Below are positions 7,860-16,783 of a stretch of DNA of 64,000 nt, piece by piece (the first letter of the stretch is position 1; every line of letters starts with the position of its first letter). The stretch comes from Gemmatimonadota bacterium (GTDB lineage Bacteria; Latescibacterota; UBA2968). A program made the translations under genes and the position numbers. Under the pieces are notes generated by a model. That model ran no database searches, had not been told where the DNA came from, and saw nothing but the letters and a program-made list of their open reading frames with translations. The stretch spans positions 62,001 to 126,000 of the forward strand of contig VXRD01000126.1 in NCBI GenBank assembly GCA_009838845.1. Direction: 5' to 3'.

Positions 7860-9119
7860 ATGCTCAAACTATGTTATCGACACGCCTTCGTATTGTGTGG
7901 CCTGATATTGGTGTCCTGGACGACACTGGTCGCTGAGACAACGGTTCTGGAAAATGCCCGGGCGAGTATCGCGTTAACGCGTTTTGTGCAAGCTGTTGTC
8001 GATTCTAATCCTCGTGTGCAGGCAGCACGCGCGGGTTTAGAAGCGAGTAGTGCGCTTAGGGATGCCGCGTCGCGCCCCCTCTACAATCCCGAATTGTCGT
8101 TGGATGCTGAGAATGCACAAGCCAGAATACGCACACTATCGATTAGTCAGACACTGGACTGGGGCGGCAAACGCAAGGCGCGTACCGCAGTGGCGGAGTT
8201 AGACCGCCTCGTTGCCGAGGCGGAGTACTTGGATGCCCGATGGGCGGTTGCGGTAGATTTGCTCAATGGTCTCGTGCAATACCAGATTGGCATTGAACGC
8301 AATCGCCTGGCCCAGACGCGCCAGCAGTTGATGGAGGAGTTTGCGGCGTTGGCGCAACGTCAGTTTGCGGCTGGTGAGTTAGACCAGGTGGCACTCGGTC
8401 AGGCCATCCTTTCCCTGACCGAGGTGCGTATTCAAAAAGCAATGGTGGCCGCCGATCTGGCCGAAGCGCGACAAGCGGTGTACAGCCTTGGGCCGCGAAT
8501 ACCCGAGGCGCAGTGGCCCTCTCTTCCCGAAAAACTACCAGAGATACCTGAGCAAAGTGCTGATTCGCAGGCCCTGGTGCAGGCATTACCCGGGGTTGCA
8601 GCCGCACGGCATCGGGTCAATATGGCTGATGCTGTGGTGGGATTGCAACGACGCGAACGTCGCCCAGACCCGACACTGAGTCTCACTGGTGGGTACGAAG
8701 ATGGTGAAAGGTTGATCGGTTTGGGTCTGTCTATTCCGCTTCCGATCCGGAACCGCTTTGCACATGAAGTTACCGCAGCCATGGCAGAGCGCGTCCAGGC
8801 GCAACAACTCGCCGATGACGCAGTGCAGATGGCACACGCTTCCCTGACCAGTGCGGCAGCGCGCTACGAGTTATCGCGCTCTGCCTGGGATGAGTGGGAA
8901 CATACAGGGCGGAAGAGCCTGGACCGACAAAGCGAGCAACTGCGCCGACTCTGGCAGGCTGGGGATCTCAGTACGGCCGATTATTTGAGTCAATTGGGAG
9001 AGACCCTGGATGTACAGGAAAGTGCCCTTGATCTGCGCGGGCAGGTCTGGCAGGCCTGGTTCCAGTGGCTTCTCGCAGCGGGTCAGGTGGATGTCTGGCT
9101 CGGTCTTACATGTGAATGA
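7860..9119 (+). CDS. TolC/CzcC family outer-membrane efflux protein
   Basis: This is a protein of about 419 residues with an N-terminal hydrophobic signal segment ending near LVAE. The remainder is mostly long amphipathic helices in two repeats, as in TolC-fold proteins. The segment PLYNPELSLDAEN and a later RPDPTLSLTGGYEDGE are the typical strand regions (about residues 75 and 265) at which the two repeats cross the outer membrane. An AGGAGG at 7847-7852 places the start at ATG 7860. It is the first gene of a three-gene cluster with a heavy-metal permease and a ZIP transporter, so a role as exit channel for metal efflux (CzcC-like) is likely. No periplasmic adaptor gene is present here. Confidence 0.85.
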   Translation: MLKLCYRHAFVLCGLILVSWTTLVAETTVLENARASIALTRFVQAVVDSNPRVQAARAGLEASSALRDAASRPLYNPELSLDAENAQARIRTLSISQTLDWGGKRKARTAVAELDRLVAEAEYLDARWAVAVDLLNGLVQYQIGIERNRLAQTRQQLMEEFAALAQRQFAAGELDQVALGQAILSLTEVRIQKAMVAADLAEARQAVYSLGPRIPEAQWPSLPEKLPEIPEQSADSQALVQALPGVAAARHRVNMADAVVGLQRRERRPDPTLSLTGGYEDGERLIGLGLSIPLPIRNRFAHEVTAAMAERVQAQQLADDAVQMAHASLTSAAARYELSRSAWDEWEHTGRKSLDRQSEQLRRLWQAGDLSTADYLSQLGETLDVQESALDLRGQVWQAWFQWLLAAGQVDVWLGLTCE

Positions 9120-9225
9120 GTTAGAAGTTAAAAAAACTGTAAATACAAATGGAAATGATAAAGGCCAACAACCGCCCGGGTTGATGGCCAGCACGTCATC
9201 TGTCTGGCAGAGAGGGTGAGGTCAA

Positions 9226-10476
9226 TTGGTTTTAAAAGTTCTCCAGGTATTGACCAGTTTTCTTGATTTTCTCTGGTTATCGTTTTTGTTGTTAGCGCCT
9301 ATGCTAATCCTCGGGCTATTTCTTTCTGGCCTGATTCACGTATTTATCTCGCGTGAGGCCATTTTGCGGTGGTTGCGTGAGGATAGCTTGAAATCCGTAA
9401 GCACAAGTGCTGCCGTCGGCGTGCCGGTGCCGCTTTGCAGTTGCTCGGTTGTGCCAGTAGTTGCCGAGATGCGCAATAAGGGTGCGTCCCGTTCGTCCTG
9501 TATGTCTTTTCTGATCACGGCGCCGGAAACAGGTGCGGATTCGATTCTGGTCACGAACGCATTTTTTGGATTTATTGTCGCTATTGTCAGGCCCATCATC
9601 AGTTTTATTACCGCTGTCGTCGCCGGTACTTTTTGTATTGGTCTCATACGAGGTGATCGCGACGAGACTGAGAGGAGCGATCGCAGTCGTGACCGTGGTC
9701 AAGACTGCGATCATGAATGTGACCACGACCATGGGCACGAACCTCTGGTGTCTGGAAGTGATGATTGCTACGTTAGTCCCTCACAATTGAAGACGTTATT
9801 TTTTGGCTGGGTGAGGATGAGCAATCACCACAAACGCGATATGGTTCGGTCCAACGACAAACAAATTTCTGCGGACGATTTGACTTTTAAAAAAGTCGTC
9901 AGGCATATTTTTCGCTATGGCTTTGTCGAAATAGCGGACGATATTCTGTTTGCGTTGATCGTGGGCATCGCGCTGGGAGGCGTGATCTATCTGGCGATTC
10001 CGAGCGATCTGATGTCAAATGCGTATGCGCGCTGGTTGTCCTACCCAGTTATGGTGCTGGTTGGGGTACCTCTCTATATCTGTGCGTCCGCGAGCACTCC
10101 GATAGCCGCCGCGCTGGTCGCCAAGGGGTTTAGCCCTGGCGCGGCGATGATTTTTCTCATGACTGGGCCAGCGACCAATACGGGCACTATCGCGATTATT
10201 GTCAGCCAGTTCGGCACGCGCTTTGCCTCTATCTATGTGTCATCGGTGATCGCAGTTACTGTCGTGCTGGGCATTGCAGTTGATATTCTGCTTCTCGCCA
10301 TCGGCGTGACGATTCCCGTGTACCTTGGTCCCTCGGAGTCAGAGACCATTCAACTCATCCAATGGGGCAGTGCTTTTGCCATGATCGCCCTGATTGTTTG
10401 GCGATTCCGCGCAGGTGCTTTTAAGAGTGGCTATGAGGATATGTTGTTCAATGTCCGCCCTCTGTTCAAACTGTGA
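9226..10476 (+). CDS. SO_0444-type Cu/Zn efflux permease with His/Cys-rich loop
   Basis: This 416-residue membrane protein belongs to the DUF318/ArsP-like permease group. The PLCSCSVVP motif with Cys71 and Cys73 in a membrane segment is the family signature and fits a metal path. Two permease halves are joined by a cytoplasmic loop containing CDHECDHDHGH (161-171), a likely metal-binding patch. The second half has the mirrored motif CASASTPIAAALVAKG. Translation starts at TTG 9226 behind a GAGGGTGAGG ribosome site. The genes on either side encode a TolC-like channel and a ZIP transporter. Copper or zinc export is the family expectation; which ion is moved here is inference. Confidence 0.82.
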   Translation: MVLKVLQVLTSFLDFLWLSFLLLAPMLILGLFLSGLIHVFISREAILRWLREDSLKSVSTSAAVGVPVPLCSCSVVPVVAEMRNKGASRSSCMSFLITAPETGADSILVTNAFFGFIVAIVRPIISFITAVVAGTFCIGLIRGDRDETERSDRSRDRGQDCDHECDHDHGHEPLVSGSDDCYVSPSQLKTLFFGWVRMSNHHKRDMVRSNDKQISADDLTFKKVVRHIFRYGFVEIADDILFALIVGIALGGVIYLAIPSDLMSNAYARWLSYPVMVLVGVPLYICASASTPIAAALVAKGFSPGAAMIFLMTGPATNTGTIAIIVSQFGTRFASIYVSSVIAVTVVLGIAVDILLLAIGVTIPVYLGPSESETIQLIQWGSAFAMIALIVWRFRAGAFKSGYEDMLFNVRPLFKL

Positions 10477-10534
10477 TATCTATAATCAATCCAGATCATT
10501 TGAGTTTTTGGTTTAAATCACTGCGGATTCGAAT

Positions 10535-11368
10535 TTGCTACCTCTTTTTATAGGATACTCTATCGCTATCATTGCCGCGTCTTTGCTCGGCGGATATTTG
10601 CCAGCAAAGGTTACCATGACGCATACGCGCATCCAGACGGTGATGAGTTTTGTTGCGGGTTTCATTCTGGGGATTGCCCTGTATCATCTCGTGCCACACG
10701 GTCTGGTATGGATTCCCGGGCCAGGTGCTGTCGAAAAAGCCATGGGATTGATGGTGTTTGGCATCGTACTGATGGTTCTGTTGCTGCGTATCTTTCACTT
10801 TCACCAGCACGATTTCAGCGATGAGGCAGGTGATTTTCTCCACGAGCATACCAGTCCCGAAAGCAGGGTGATCGGCATTGCTCTGGGGCTGGGTCTGCAT
10901 ACGGTGACCGAGGGCATCGCTTTGGGCACCAGCATCCGGGTTGGTGAACTGCATGAAGGCGAAGCCGGTTTAGCAGGACTCGGAGTGTTTCTTGCGATTC
11001 TTTTCCACAAGCCACTCGACGCGTTCTCTATTATCGGTTTGTTGCAGGCCGCGGGTCATAGCCTCCGTGCTCGTATAGCAGTTAATATCGGATTCGCCCT
11101 GCTCTGTCCGGTGGTGGCTTTACTGACTTTTTGGGGGATTGGTCTTTTGGGGCATTGGGAGGAACAGGTGATCGGGTATGTGCTGGTCTTTGCAGCCGGC
11201 GCGTTTCTGTGTATTTCCCTGAGCGATCTGCTACCGGAAATCCATTTTCACAGTCACGACCGAGTCAAGCTCACTGTGTGCTTTCTCGTAGGGATCGCTC
11301 TCGCGTATGGGCTGTATTTTATCGAGTCCGGAGCTATGCACGGGTTGGAGACGCACGAAATGCATTGA
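10535..11368 (+). CDS. ZIP family metal transporter
   Basis: This 277-residue protein has about eight hydrophobic segments. The ZIP metal-site motifs are visible: GLHTVTEG (His122, Glu126) and LFHKPLDAF (His158). A His-rich stretch HFHQHD (88-93) lies in the loop between membrane segments 3 and 4, as expected. The start codon is TTG 10535 with only a weak GGA upstream. It closes the metal cluster and is followed by a strong hairpin. ZIP proteins move zinc or iron into the cytoplasm; pairing with an exporter suggests metal balancing. Confidence 0.85.
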   Translation: MLPLFIGYSIAIIAASLLGGYLPAKVTMTHTRIQTVMSFVAGFILGIALYHLVPHGLVWIPGPGAVEKAMGLMVFGIVLMVLLLRIFHFHQHDFSDEAGDFLHEHTSPESRVIGIALGLGLHTVTEGIALGTSIRVGELHEGEAGLAGLGVFLAILFHKPLDAFSIIGLLQAAGHSLRARIAVNIGFALLCPVVALLTFWGIGLLGHWEEQVIGYVLVFAAGAFLCISLSDLLPEIHFHSHDRVKLTVCFLVGIALAYGLYFIESGAMHGLETHEMH

Positions 11369-11391
11369 CGCTGAGGAATGTTAAAAAAAGA

Positions 11392-11423
11392 AAAGGCGGT
11401 CCATTGCGGTGGATCGCCTTTTT
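11392..11423 (+). terminator. Hairpin plus T-run after ZIP gene, or leader attenuator
   Basis: Arms AAAGGCGGTCCA and TGGATCGCCTTT pair with one mismatch around a short loop and end in five T residues. It ends only about 10 bp before the ribosome site of the Gfo/Idh gene at 11446. It may therefore terminate the metal operon or act as an attenuator for the gene below. Confidence 0.75.
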
Positions 11424-11445
11424 GCTAATCCATAAAGGAGACGTT

Positions 11446-12453
11446 ATGGGATCAATAAAGGCAGCAGTAGTGGGGCTTGGGTTGGGCCAGCATTTTGTTC
11501 GTGGACTGGTTGGGCATCCGGATGTAGATAGGATTGTCCTGGTAGATCTGGACGCCGATCGAGCCGAAATGGTTCAAAGGGAGCACGACAAGGTGGATGC
11601 CGTCTATGAGATGATTGAGGTTATGCTCGAAAAGGAGCGTCCTGACGCGGTGTGTGTCGTGACCCCCGACCATCTCCATCGGCCACATTCAACGGCTTGC
11701 TTCGAGGCTGGAGCCCATGTGTTGCAGACAAAACCGCTTGCGACGAATCTCGAGGACGCGCGTGCAATTTTGGCCGCGGCGAAGGCGACAGGGAAGAAAG
11801 TGATGGTTGCGCACGAGCGCAGGTTCCGGCCACGCTTCAAGCGAATCAAAGCGATTCTCGATGCTGGCGAAGTAGGCGATCTGATCCACCTCCGTATCGA
11901 TGCGATCCAGGACAAGCGTGGGCAATTTGCGCGTTCGCCGTGGTATGCGTCGGTAGAGGCGGGTCGGAGTGCCTTGAACGGTTCGGGCATTCACGAAGTG
12001 GATCTTGCGCGACATTTCGCAGGACGACCTGTGGAGTCTGTCTGTGCTTTCGCCAATCGGCTTGGCAATCTGGAGTTTCCGAGAGACAAAACAACATCCG
12101 CCCTGTTCCAGTTTGCAGGTGGCGTTGTGGGTCAGGTTACGGTGACCTATGAGGCGCGCTGGCCGCGTTCGAATTTTCTCGACGATATGTTCCGAGTGGT
12201 TGCTTCTGAAGGCATGATTGTGGGACCGCATGTCTATCGCGAAGGGGCAGAGGACTGGGAAGATTTAAGCGGTTTGGACAACAGTACAGCGTCGGGGATC
12301 ACGGGGGCCGTTTGCGCGTTTGTCGATTCGGTCGTGAACAATGCACCGATCGCGGTGACCGGTGAAGATGCCTTCGATTCGCTCGCGGCGGCATGTGCAG
12401 CCGATACATCGGCCGAACGAGGCGAGATGGTGCGCCCAGAAACGCTGGATTGA
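11446..12453 (+). CDS. Gfo/Idh/MocA family NAD(P)-dependent oxidoreductase
   Basis: This is a 335-residue protein. The N-terminal Rossmann motif is VVGLGLGQ (8-15). The segment PDAVCVVTPDHLHRPHSTAC followed by AGAHVLQTKPLATN is the family E/T-K-P motif that holds the catalytic Lys. A C-terminal substrate domain follows (SGIHEVDLARHF is the usual G-x-H-x-x-D patch). The start is ATG 11446 behind AAAGGAG; longer in-frame extensions upstream run through the ZIP gene and the hairpin and are rejected. These enzymes oxidise sugars or inositols with a bound nicotinamide cofactor. The substrate cannot be named. The convergent neighbour is an amidohydrolase. Confidence 0.88.
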   Translation: MGSIKAAVVGLGLGQHFVRGLVGHPDVDRIVLVDLDADRAEMVQREHDKVDAVYEMIEVMLEKERPDAVCVVTPDHLHRPHSTACFEAGAHVLQTKPLATNLEDARAILAAAKATGKKVMVAHERRFRPRFKRIKAILDAGEVGDLIHLRIDAIQDKRGQFARSPWYASVEAGRSALNGSGIHEVDLARHFAGRPVESVCAFANRLGNLEFPRDKTTSALFQFAGGVVGQVTVTYEARWPRSNFLDDMFRVVASEGMIVGPHVYREGAEDWEDLSGLDNSTASGITGAVCAFVDSVVNNAPIAVTGEDAFDSLAAACAADTSAERGEMVRPETLD

Positions 12454-12466
12454 CGTTATCTATCAC

Positions 12467-13720
12467 TTATGCCCGCCACAATCTGGGGACCCTGACGGGT
12501 GTTTCAGTTACTGGCCAGTATTCGGGGGGTGCGTCTTCCCAATGGGGTACGGTGCGTGCGTCTCGATCAAAGATGATCTGTCCATTGCGAATTGTGAGCC
12601 GACAGATCAGGCGTTGATCTGTGTCTATTCGCGTATAGCCGCAGTCTTGAAATGAGAAGTTTCCGGTTTCGAGGGCCAATACTGCGATGTCCGCTTCTGC
12701 TCCTACCGATAGTGTGCCCAATTCCGGGCGTCCGATTGCACGGGCTGGTGTCGCGGTTGATCTGTAAATTACGTCTTCGAGGGCCATGCCCATTGCCAGA
12801 CATTTTGACATGGTGTCTTGCATGCTGAATACGGTACCGGAGATATTACCCATGTGCAGGTCTGTGCTGATGGAGTCGGGGGCAAATCCATTGGCAATGG
12901 CTCGCGCTCCGTTGCGATACCAGAAACTCGCGGCACCGTGCCCCAGGTCAAACCAGATTCCGCGTTCTCTGGCTTCAAACATATACGGCTGGACGTTTCC
13001 GCTGTCATCTACTACGGGGAATTGTCGCGCATAGACATGGGTGTGAATATCACCTGGACGGAGTTTTTCGAGGATTAATGCGGGGTAGGATCGTTCGGGC
13101 GGACGCGGCCAAAAATCGACCATGACGGGCATGCCACATCCATCGCCCGCTTCTACTGCTTTTTCCACCGATTCCCAGGGGGGGTGCATGTCGTCAAATG
13201 GCGCGCTTGTCCAGTAATGTGCTGTTTTGATGCCGACGACTACTTCGCTGTGTTCGAGGGCGGCTCGCGCAGCGCCATCTACGTCAAAAGTTCGGATATC
13301 CTGTTCGGGCGCGCCCATACCGGGTGCAGAAATATTTACGTAAGCCAGTACTCGCGTTTTTGCATGTTCCATGACGGTTTGGCGAAAATGCGCTATTTCC
13401 TCACATCCTGCAGTGCCCGTATCTACGCATGTTGTTACGCCAGAATGTGGGAAATGTGCGTCTGGATTCAGGCTTGAACCGAATAGGCCCTCTCCTGGCG
13501 CTCGAGTGAAGTAGGCGTGGATGTGAATATCGATCAATCCGGGTGTTACCAGCAGACCAGATACATCTACCACATGGTCTGCTTCTTCTGCGGCGATATC
13601 CGCTTCTACTTTTGCAATTTTGCTATCTGCAATTCCCACATCGCATAATCCATTTACCTTATTGGCGGGATCAATCACCCGCCCGCCTTTTAACAGCAGG
13701 TCGAATTTACCTTCGGCCAT
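12467..13720 (-). CDS. Amidohydrolase/deacetylase family metallohydrolase (dihydroorotase-like)
   Basis: This 417-residue enzyme has a binuclear-metal TIM-barrel architecture. The entry motif is DIHIH (His66, His68). Lys165 in VVGIKTAHYW fits the carboxylated bridging lysine. His226/His228 (DIHTHVY) and Asp287 (STDLHMG) complete the expected ligand set. A small beta-sandwich wraps the barrel at both ends (LLLKGGRVIDPANK at the start, LTIRNGQIIF near the end). The start ATG follows GGAGGT. The family includes dihydroorotases and N-acyl-amino-acid deacetylases; the substrate here is not identified. No signal peptide is present, so it is cytoplasmic. Confidence 0.87.
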   Translation of the reverse strand: MAEGKFDLLLKGGRVIDPANKVNGLCDVGIADSKIAKVEADIAAEEADHVVDVSGLLVTPGLIDIHIHAYFTRAPGEGLFGSSLNPDAHFPHSGVTTCVDTGTAGCEEIAHFRQTVMEHAKTRVLAYVNISAPGMGAPEQDIRTFDVDGAARAALEHSEVVVGIKTAHYWTSAPFDDMHPPWESVEKAVEAGDGCGMPVMVDFWPRPPERSYPALILEKLRPGDIHTHVYARQFPVVDDSGNVQPYMFEARERGIWFDLGHGAASFWYRNGARAIANGFAPDSISTDLHMGNISGTVFSMQDTMSKCLAMGMALEDVIYRSTATPARAIGRPELGTLSVGAEADIAVLALETGNFSFQDCGYTRIDTDQRLICRLTIRNGQIIFDRDARTVPHWEDAPPEYWPVTETPVRVPRLWRA

Positions 13721-13764
13721 GACTTACCTCCAATTGCGTTTTTCGGATATTCATCTTCTTGAGT

Positions 13765-13793
13765 ATTATGTGCTATAATCTTATATTTAACAA
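13765..13793 (-). promoter_or_regulatory. Sigma70-like promoter for the amidohydrolase
   Basis: On the minus strand TTGTTA and CATAAT are separated by 17 bases. The -10 lies about 45 bp before the amidohydrolase start codon, in the divergent spacer shared with the glutaminyl cyclase gene. Confidence 0.5.
13771..13779 (+). promoter_or_regulatory. Extended -10 promoter for the glutaminyl cyclase gene
   Basis: TGCTATAAT is a perfect extended -10 element, about 55 bp before the proposed start. It overlaps the minus-strand promoter, so the two divergent genes may compete for polymerase. No good -35 is seen. Confidence 0.45.
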
Positions 13794-13832
13794 GGACGAT
13801 GTGAGGTCTGTCGCATTAACTGTCTGAAATTT

Positions 13833-14669
13833 TTGGGAATTAAGCCATTGATTGCCTATGCCAAAAGATGGGTGCGCGTTTTCTGTATTTGTTGGTGCAT
13901 ATTCTTTTTTACGATGTGCAACCAGACGCCGCCTCTTCCAGGTGCAGATTCAGAAGTAGAGGAATCTGCACTTCCGTCTGTCTATACCTACACTATTGTC
14001 AATACCTATTTACACGATCCCAATGCTTTTACCCAGGGTTTGGTTTTTGAAGATGGTTTTTTTTATGAAGGTACCGGAAACTACGGTGCTTCAACCATTC
14101 GCAAGATTATGCCTGCCACAGGCGCGGTTTTGGCGCAGAAAAGCATTGCGTCCAATTTTTTTGGCGAGGGTGTCGCGATTTTTGGCGACCGCCTGTATCA
14201 ACTTACGTGGAAATCGGGTATATGCTTTGTGTACGACAAGAACACATTTGAGTTACAGGTCAAATTTACATATTCTACGGAGGGCTGGGGGCTTACTCAC
14301 GATGGCGAAAAGCTGATTATGAGCGATGGTACGAATATTATTTATTTTCGGGATCCCAATACATTTAGGGAAATTGGGCGTATCGAAGTGACCGATAGCA
14401 CGGGTCCTGTTCATTATCTCAACGAGCTTGAATATATCAAGGGACAGATTTTTGCCAATGTCTGGCAAACCGATCGCATTGCCCGCATCGATCCCCAAAG
14501 TGGGAGGATTACAGGATGGATCAATCTCACGGGTATTCTCTCTCAAACTGATCGTTTGCACCATCGCGTTGGCGTGCTAAATGGCATTGCCTATGATGCC
14601 GCGACTGACCGCATTTTTGTTACGGGTAAGTGGTGGCCCAAATTGTTTGAGATCAAGCTCGTTCAGTAA
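13833..14669 (+). CDS. Glutaminyl-peptide cyclotransferase, five-bladed propeller type
   Basis: This is a protein of about 278 residues of the Glu_cyclase_2 family (papaya-type QC). Recognisable landmarks are YLHDPNAFTQGL, FYEGTGNYGAS, STEGWGLTHDGEKL, LNELEYIKGQIFANVW and a C-terminal VTGKWWPKLFEIKL. The enzyme cyclises N-terminal glutamine to pyroglutamate on exported peptides. The N-terminus has a hydrophobic run followed by TMCNQ, which could be a weak lipobox, so it is probably periplasmic or a lipoprotein. The start codon is uncertain: TTG 13833 or TTG 13848 are both in frame, and the latter has a better upstream GGGA. It sits upstream of a secreted protease, consistent with a role outside the cytoplasm. 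Confidence 0.85.
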   Translation: MGIKPLIAYAKRWVRVFCICWCIFFFTMCNQTPPLPGADSEVEESALPSVYTYTIVNTYLHDPNAFTQGLVFEDGFFYEGTGNYGASTIRKIMPATGAVLAQKSIASNFFGEGVAIFGDRLYQLTWKSGICFVYDKNTFELQVKFTYSTEGWGLTHDGEKLIMSDGTNIIYFRDPNTFREIGRIEVTDSTGPVHYLNELEYIKGQIFANVWQTDRIARIDPQSGRITGWINLTGILSQTDRLHHRVGVLNGIAYDAATDRIFVTGKWWPKLFEIKLVQ

Positions 14670-14778
14670 TAGTGAAGGCTGGGGGAGAGAGGAGGAGGGT
14701 ATGATGTAATCTATTTGACGTGTGTGATTGGGATATAGTTTAAAATAACTTCTAAAATCCAATGAGAGGAAAAAACTA

Positions 14779-16764
14779 ATGCGGAAACTGCGATTTTACA
14801 CCTGTTCGGCGCAGGTTTTGATATTTGCAAGCCTGTCGATTTTTTTTCTAATTCAACCCCTTCAGAGCGCGTTACAATCAGGCTTCAATCCGGATTTTGA
14901 TGGAAGCGGTGTTGTCGATTTTCCCGACTTTTTGCAATTTGTAGATAAGTTCGGGTTCAGTCGTGGCGATGAGGCGTATGAATCCAGGTACGATCTGAAT
15001 GGCGATGGCGAGATTGCTTTTGACGATTTTCTGTTATTTGTCGAGCATTTTGGTAAAGCAGTATTTAGAGACACAGAAGATATTTTGCGTCCAACAGGGG
15101 AATTAAAGCCCTGGGATCTTTCATCTATTGTTTCGATTGACGAGGTTCGTAATATGCCTGTGGGCACGCCCGTATTCATGCGGACCGAATTTGCCAATGG
15201 ACAGCTTGCAGATCTCGAAATGACGTTCATCCAGGTGGTTGATGATTTACTCCCGCCAATGCCTGTTTATATGGTTGAAGCTTCCGATCCTGTTTTGATA
15301 CAACTCGGGGGAATTGCCCAGGGTATGAGTGGTTCTCCTATTTTCACTGAGCAAGGCACATGGGGTGCTATTGCGTATGGTTTTAATTCACAGGATAGCC
15401 CGCCGTATTATTTTTTTGCAACGCCGATAGAATGGGTAATTGGCAATAAGGGCGCGATTCCATTGGCTAAACGCCTAACTACCTGGGAGGGGAATGGTAT
15501 TAAGCCTCTGACTATTCCCCTGCTGGGCACGGGATTCAATCCGGCATACCAGCTATCTGATTCGCCCTTTCAAGGTGAGTTGACGCCAGCGGGGAGAGCC
15601 GCACAAAGTCAGGATAGTTTTGCGGCGGGTAGGCCCCTGGCGGTTGGTTTGATGCTAGGTGAGGTTACGTTCGGTGCTTTGGGGACCATATCATACGTCG
15701 ATGGCAATCGGATATATGGTTTTGGACATTCGATGGACGATTTGGGTGCGGTCGAACTGCCTATCATAGAAGCAGTGGTGCTCGGTCAAATATCCAATCT
15801 AAGAGCGCCGTTTAAGTTTGCAACGCTGAATCCAACGGTGCGGGGGACGCTGACCGAAGACCGTTTGCCCGCGGTTCGCGGTGTGCTTGGCGAGGAGCCA
15901 GAATTGATACCTGTCAAGAGCGTATATACGTTTTCTTCGGGGCATGTACTTGAGCTTACGCACAGGTTGGCGGCGGTTGGCCTCGAACCCTTTACGACAG
16001 CCGATCTCGTTGCGGAGGCTTTGTTCTGGCCTTTGGTTAGCCGGGTTGAAAATGAGCCGAATCGCAGTGTGCGCGTCAGGACGGATATTTCTTTTGTGGA
16101 GACAGATTCAATACTGGCTCGCTCTCGGCTTTATGTAGAGCCAGAAGGACGGCTTTGGTCTTTGGCTGACAATGCCTCTGCTGACCTGAGAAGGATACTC
16201 TCGCAACTCATGACAAGGAATGATTACGCCGTGCAGATGCGCGAGGCAGAGATTCATGTTGATATATTCTCCGAATCGCGTTTTGCAAAGATAGTAGGCG
16301 TTGCTGCGGATACGGTTGCCAGTGCCGGGAGTACGTTGTCTGTTGCGACTTCGCTGCGCGTGGGGCGGCGTGAGGATCGGGAAATCGAGATGGCATTTAG
16401 CCTGCCCGATACGCTTCCCGCGGGTGTTTATGAACTCGAAGTGGGTTCTGTAGCGACATTAGGGCCAGATTCTGCTGGAGACGGTGGCGGTCCTTTTGGA
16501 TTTTTTGATCCTTTTGGGCGTGATGAAACGCTCGAAGATTTTTTTGTCCGCGTGAATGGAATTGATGAAAATGTTATCTTAAAGACGCGTTTGACATTTG
16601 TTATGCCATTTGAGGAAAGCGCGTCGCCTGACAATTTGCCAGACCCCCCACCGCGTGGTCCTCGTGGTATTGAGAACACGACTGCACCCGTTTCTATGGA
16701 GAAAGATGTCGATTTATTTTTGGAAGGTTTTGAAACGCTTCAGATACACGTGATGGGGAATTAA
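14779..16764 (+). CDS. Secreted S55 (SpoIVB-like) peptidase with dockerin/EF-hand loops
   Basis: This 661-residue protein has a signal peptide (hydrophobic 11-30). Two calcium-loop repeats follow, with acidic ligands at about 39-50 (DFDGSGVVDFPD) and 72-83 (DLNGDGEIAFDD). They resemble a dockerin type I or EF-hand pair. Residues 178-188 read GIAQGMSGSPI, the S55 peptidase serine motif of SpoIVB. Later parts (YGFGHSMDDLGAVELP and VRGTLTEDRLPAVRG, about 320-375) match the conserved C-terminal half of that domain. The last 250 residues resemble no family I know. In Bacillus SpoIVB signals sporulation; this diderm context must differ, so the physiological role is unknown. It follows the glutaminyl cyclase gene by 109 bp. 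Confidence 0.72.
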   Translation: MRKLRFYTCSAQVLIFASLSIFFLIQPLQSALQSGFNPDFDGSGVVDFPDFLQFVDKFGFSRGDEAYESRYDLNGDGEIAFDDFLLFVEHFGKAVFRDTEDILRPTGELKPWDLSSIVSIDEVRNMPVGTPVFMRTEFANGQLADLEMTFIQVVDDLLPPMPVYMVEASDPVLIQLGGIAQGMSGSPIFTEQGTWGAIAYGFNSQDSPPYYFFATPIEWVIGNKGAIPLAKRLTTWEGNGIKPLTIPLLGTGFNPAYQLSDSPFQGELTPAGRAAQSQDSFAAGRPLAVGLMLGEVTFGALGTISYVDGNRIYGFGHSMDDLGAVELPIIEAVVLGQISNLRAPFKFATLNPTVRGTLTEDRLPAVRGVLGEEPELIPVKSVYTFSSGHVLELTHRLAAVGLEPFTTADLVAEALFWPLVSRVENEPNRSVRVRTDISFVETDSILARSRLYVEPEGRLWSLADNASADLRRILSQLMTRNDYAVQMREAEIHVDIFSESRFAKIVGVAADTVASAGSTLSVATSLRVGRREDREIEMAFSLPDTLPAGVYELEVGSVATLGPDSAGDGGGPFGFFDPFGRDETLEDFFVRVNGIDENVILKTRLTFVMPFEESASPDNLPDPPPRGPRGIENTTAPVSMEKDVDLFLEGFETLQIHVMGN

Positions 16765-16783
16765 CAATACTTGGGAGTTACCC

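Noticed and set aside
9112-9219. 35-codon frame starting GTG that overlaps the TolC-like stop
   Set aside because: No ribosome site and no recognisable product; kept only as a possibility for a leader peptide.
11131-11445. N-terminal extension of the Gfo/Idh gene
   Set aside because: The extension runs through the ZIP gene and the hairpin; ATG 11446 with AAAGGAG gives a normal family N-terminus.
14715-14746. TTGACG and TAAAAT before the S55 protease as a promoter
   Set aside because: The 20-base spacer is outside the usual range, so support is weak.
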